Below are positions 6,435 through 7,082 of a stretch of 7,082 bases of DNA, one piece after another. Position numbers and translations under genes: made by a program. Source of the DNA: Acidobacteriota bacterium (GTDB lineage Bacteria; Acidobacteriota; Blastocatellia; RBC074); assembly GCA_013140935.1 (NCBI GenBank), contig JABFSD010000630.1, positions 1 to 7,082 of the forward strand. Reading direction: 5' to 3'. The notes under the pieces are model-generated. The model was not told where the DNA came from and searched no databases. It saw nothing but the letters and a program-made list of their open reading frames with translations. How positions within the stretch are numbered: position 1 is the first letter of the stretch; every line of letters starts with the position of its first letter.

Positions 6435-7082
6435 TCAACCGACCCGCTGTTGCGCTAAGTGGTTCCAATCGAACTCGACGCCGTGACCTGGACGATCCGG
6501 CGCGACGGTGAATCCATCGGTAATTTGCATGGGATGTTTCAGATACGCTTCCAATCCGAAGCCATGCGCTTCGAGATAGGACGCATTGGGAATCGCCGCC
6601 AGCAAGTGTACGTGCAAGTCATGCACGCCGTGCGTCGTCACCGGACGATTATGTGCTTCGGCCAGATGCGCGACTTTCAACCACGGCGTAATGCCGCCGA
6701 GATTGGAAATGTCAGGTTCGGGAAAGGCAATACCTGCGTCGCCGATCATCTTTTGAAACTCATAAATCGTATGCAGGTTTTCGCCCGAAGCCACTGGCAT
6801 GCGGCCTTCGCGTTCGATGCGGCGGTTGCCCGCGATGTCGTCGGGGATGGTCGGTTCTTCGAGCCAATAAACATCGAACTCAGCAAACGCATGCGAAGCG
6901 CGAATGGCTTTCTGGACGTTCCAAACCATGTTGGCATCGGTCATCAGCACGATGTCGGGGCCGATGAATTCGCGCATCGCCGCGACGCGCGCGATGTCTT
7001 CGGCGAGGTTCTCGCGTCCGACTTTCATCTTGATCGCGCGAAAGCCGCGTTCGAGATTGCGCGCCGTTTGTTCGCGCAAAGC
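6435..7082 (-). CDS. Mandelate racemase/muconate lactonizing (enolase superfamily) protein, C-terminal part (cut by right window edge)
   Basis: The last 215 residues of an enolase-superfamily enzyme; about 145 N-terminal residues (the capping domain) lie beyond the right edge. Numbering from the first in-window codon, the barrel carries K18-M-K20, metal ligands D49 (TDAN), E75 (WLEEP) and E101 (SGEN), then D124 (PDISNLGG) and H151 (THG), with E171 (YLEAHG) near the end. Counting from remembered mandelate racemase numbering (K166, D195, E221, E247, D270, H297, E317), every spacing matches without a gap. This places it in the mandelate racemase subgroup, whose Lys and His-Asp bases act on either side of the alpha carbon of an Mg-bound carboxylate. 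Members are racemases or acid-sugar dehydratases. Substrate cannot be assigned without the capping domain's specificity loop. The stop is 150 bases before the receptor start, on the same strand, so the two may be co-regulated. Confidence 0.92.
   Translation of the reverse strand, partial: ALREQTARNLERGFRAIKMKVGRENLAEDIARVAAMREFIGPDIVLMTDANMVWNVQKAIRASHAFAEFDVYWLEEPTIPDDIAGNRRIEREGRMPVASGENLHTIYEFQKMIGDAGIAFPEPDISNLGGITPWLKVAHLAEAHNRPVTTHGVHDLHVHLLAAIPNASYLEAHGFGLEAYLKHPMQITDGFTVAPDRPGHGVEFDWNHLAQQRVG

Overview
The window looks like a chromosomal segment of an Acidobacteriota bacterium. The main evidence is a 1101-residue TonB-dependent receptor of the Oar-like type, with an N-terminal carboxypeptidase-regulatory-like domain, a type greatly expanded in that phylum. 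A Tat-signal Gfo/Idh/MocA oxidoreductase and a moderately GC-rich composition also fit. The class cannot be settled from this sequence. Every gene I can support lies on the minus strand, so transcription runs from high to low coordinates.

In transcription order: (1) 7082-6435, the C-terminal 215 residues of an enolase-superfamily protein of the mandelate racemase subgroup, cut by the right edge and with all expected catalytic residues. (2) 6434-6285, an intergenic region with a 7-bp dyad overlapping an extended -10-like sequence. (3) 6284-2979, the TonB-dependent receptor, followed at once by a perfect 12-bp hairpin. (4) 2878-2558, a 106-residue protein of unknown function with a strong Shine-Dalgarno sequence. 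It is translationally coupled (ATGA overlap) to (5) 2561-2360, a small frame-disrupted gene that looks like a remnant of a retropepsin-like (clan AA) aspartic protease lacking its catalytic centre. (6) 2359-2140, intergenic, with a weak hairpin and a possible promoter. (7) 2139-511, an L-lactate permease (LctP/LldP) family transporter. (8) 510-330, a spacer with short dyads. (9) 329-1, the N-terminal 109 residues of a Gfo/Idh/MocA oxidoreductase with a twin-arginine signal, cut by the left edge. No gene-free stretch exceeds about 220 bases.

Taken together the locus reads as a catabolic neighbourhood for a hydroxy-acid or sugar-acid compound: an outer-membrane importer, an inner-membrane 2-hydroxycarboxylate-type permease, an acid-sugar enolase-superfamily enzyme and an exported NAD(P)-dependent dehydrogenase-like protein. 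That link is inference from gene content. The spacers are large enough for separate promoters, so this need not be one operon. The small 106-residue gene and broken protease remnant look like an unrelated insert between the receptor and the permease. I found no RNA gene, CRISPR array, insertion sequence or clearly new system.
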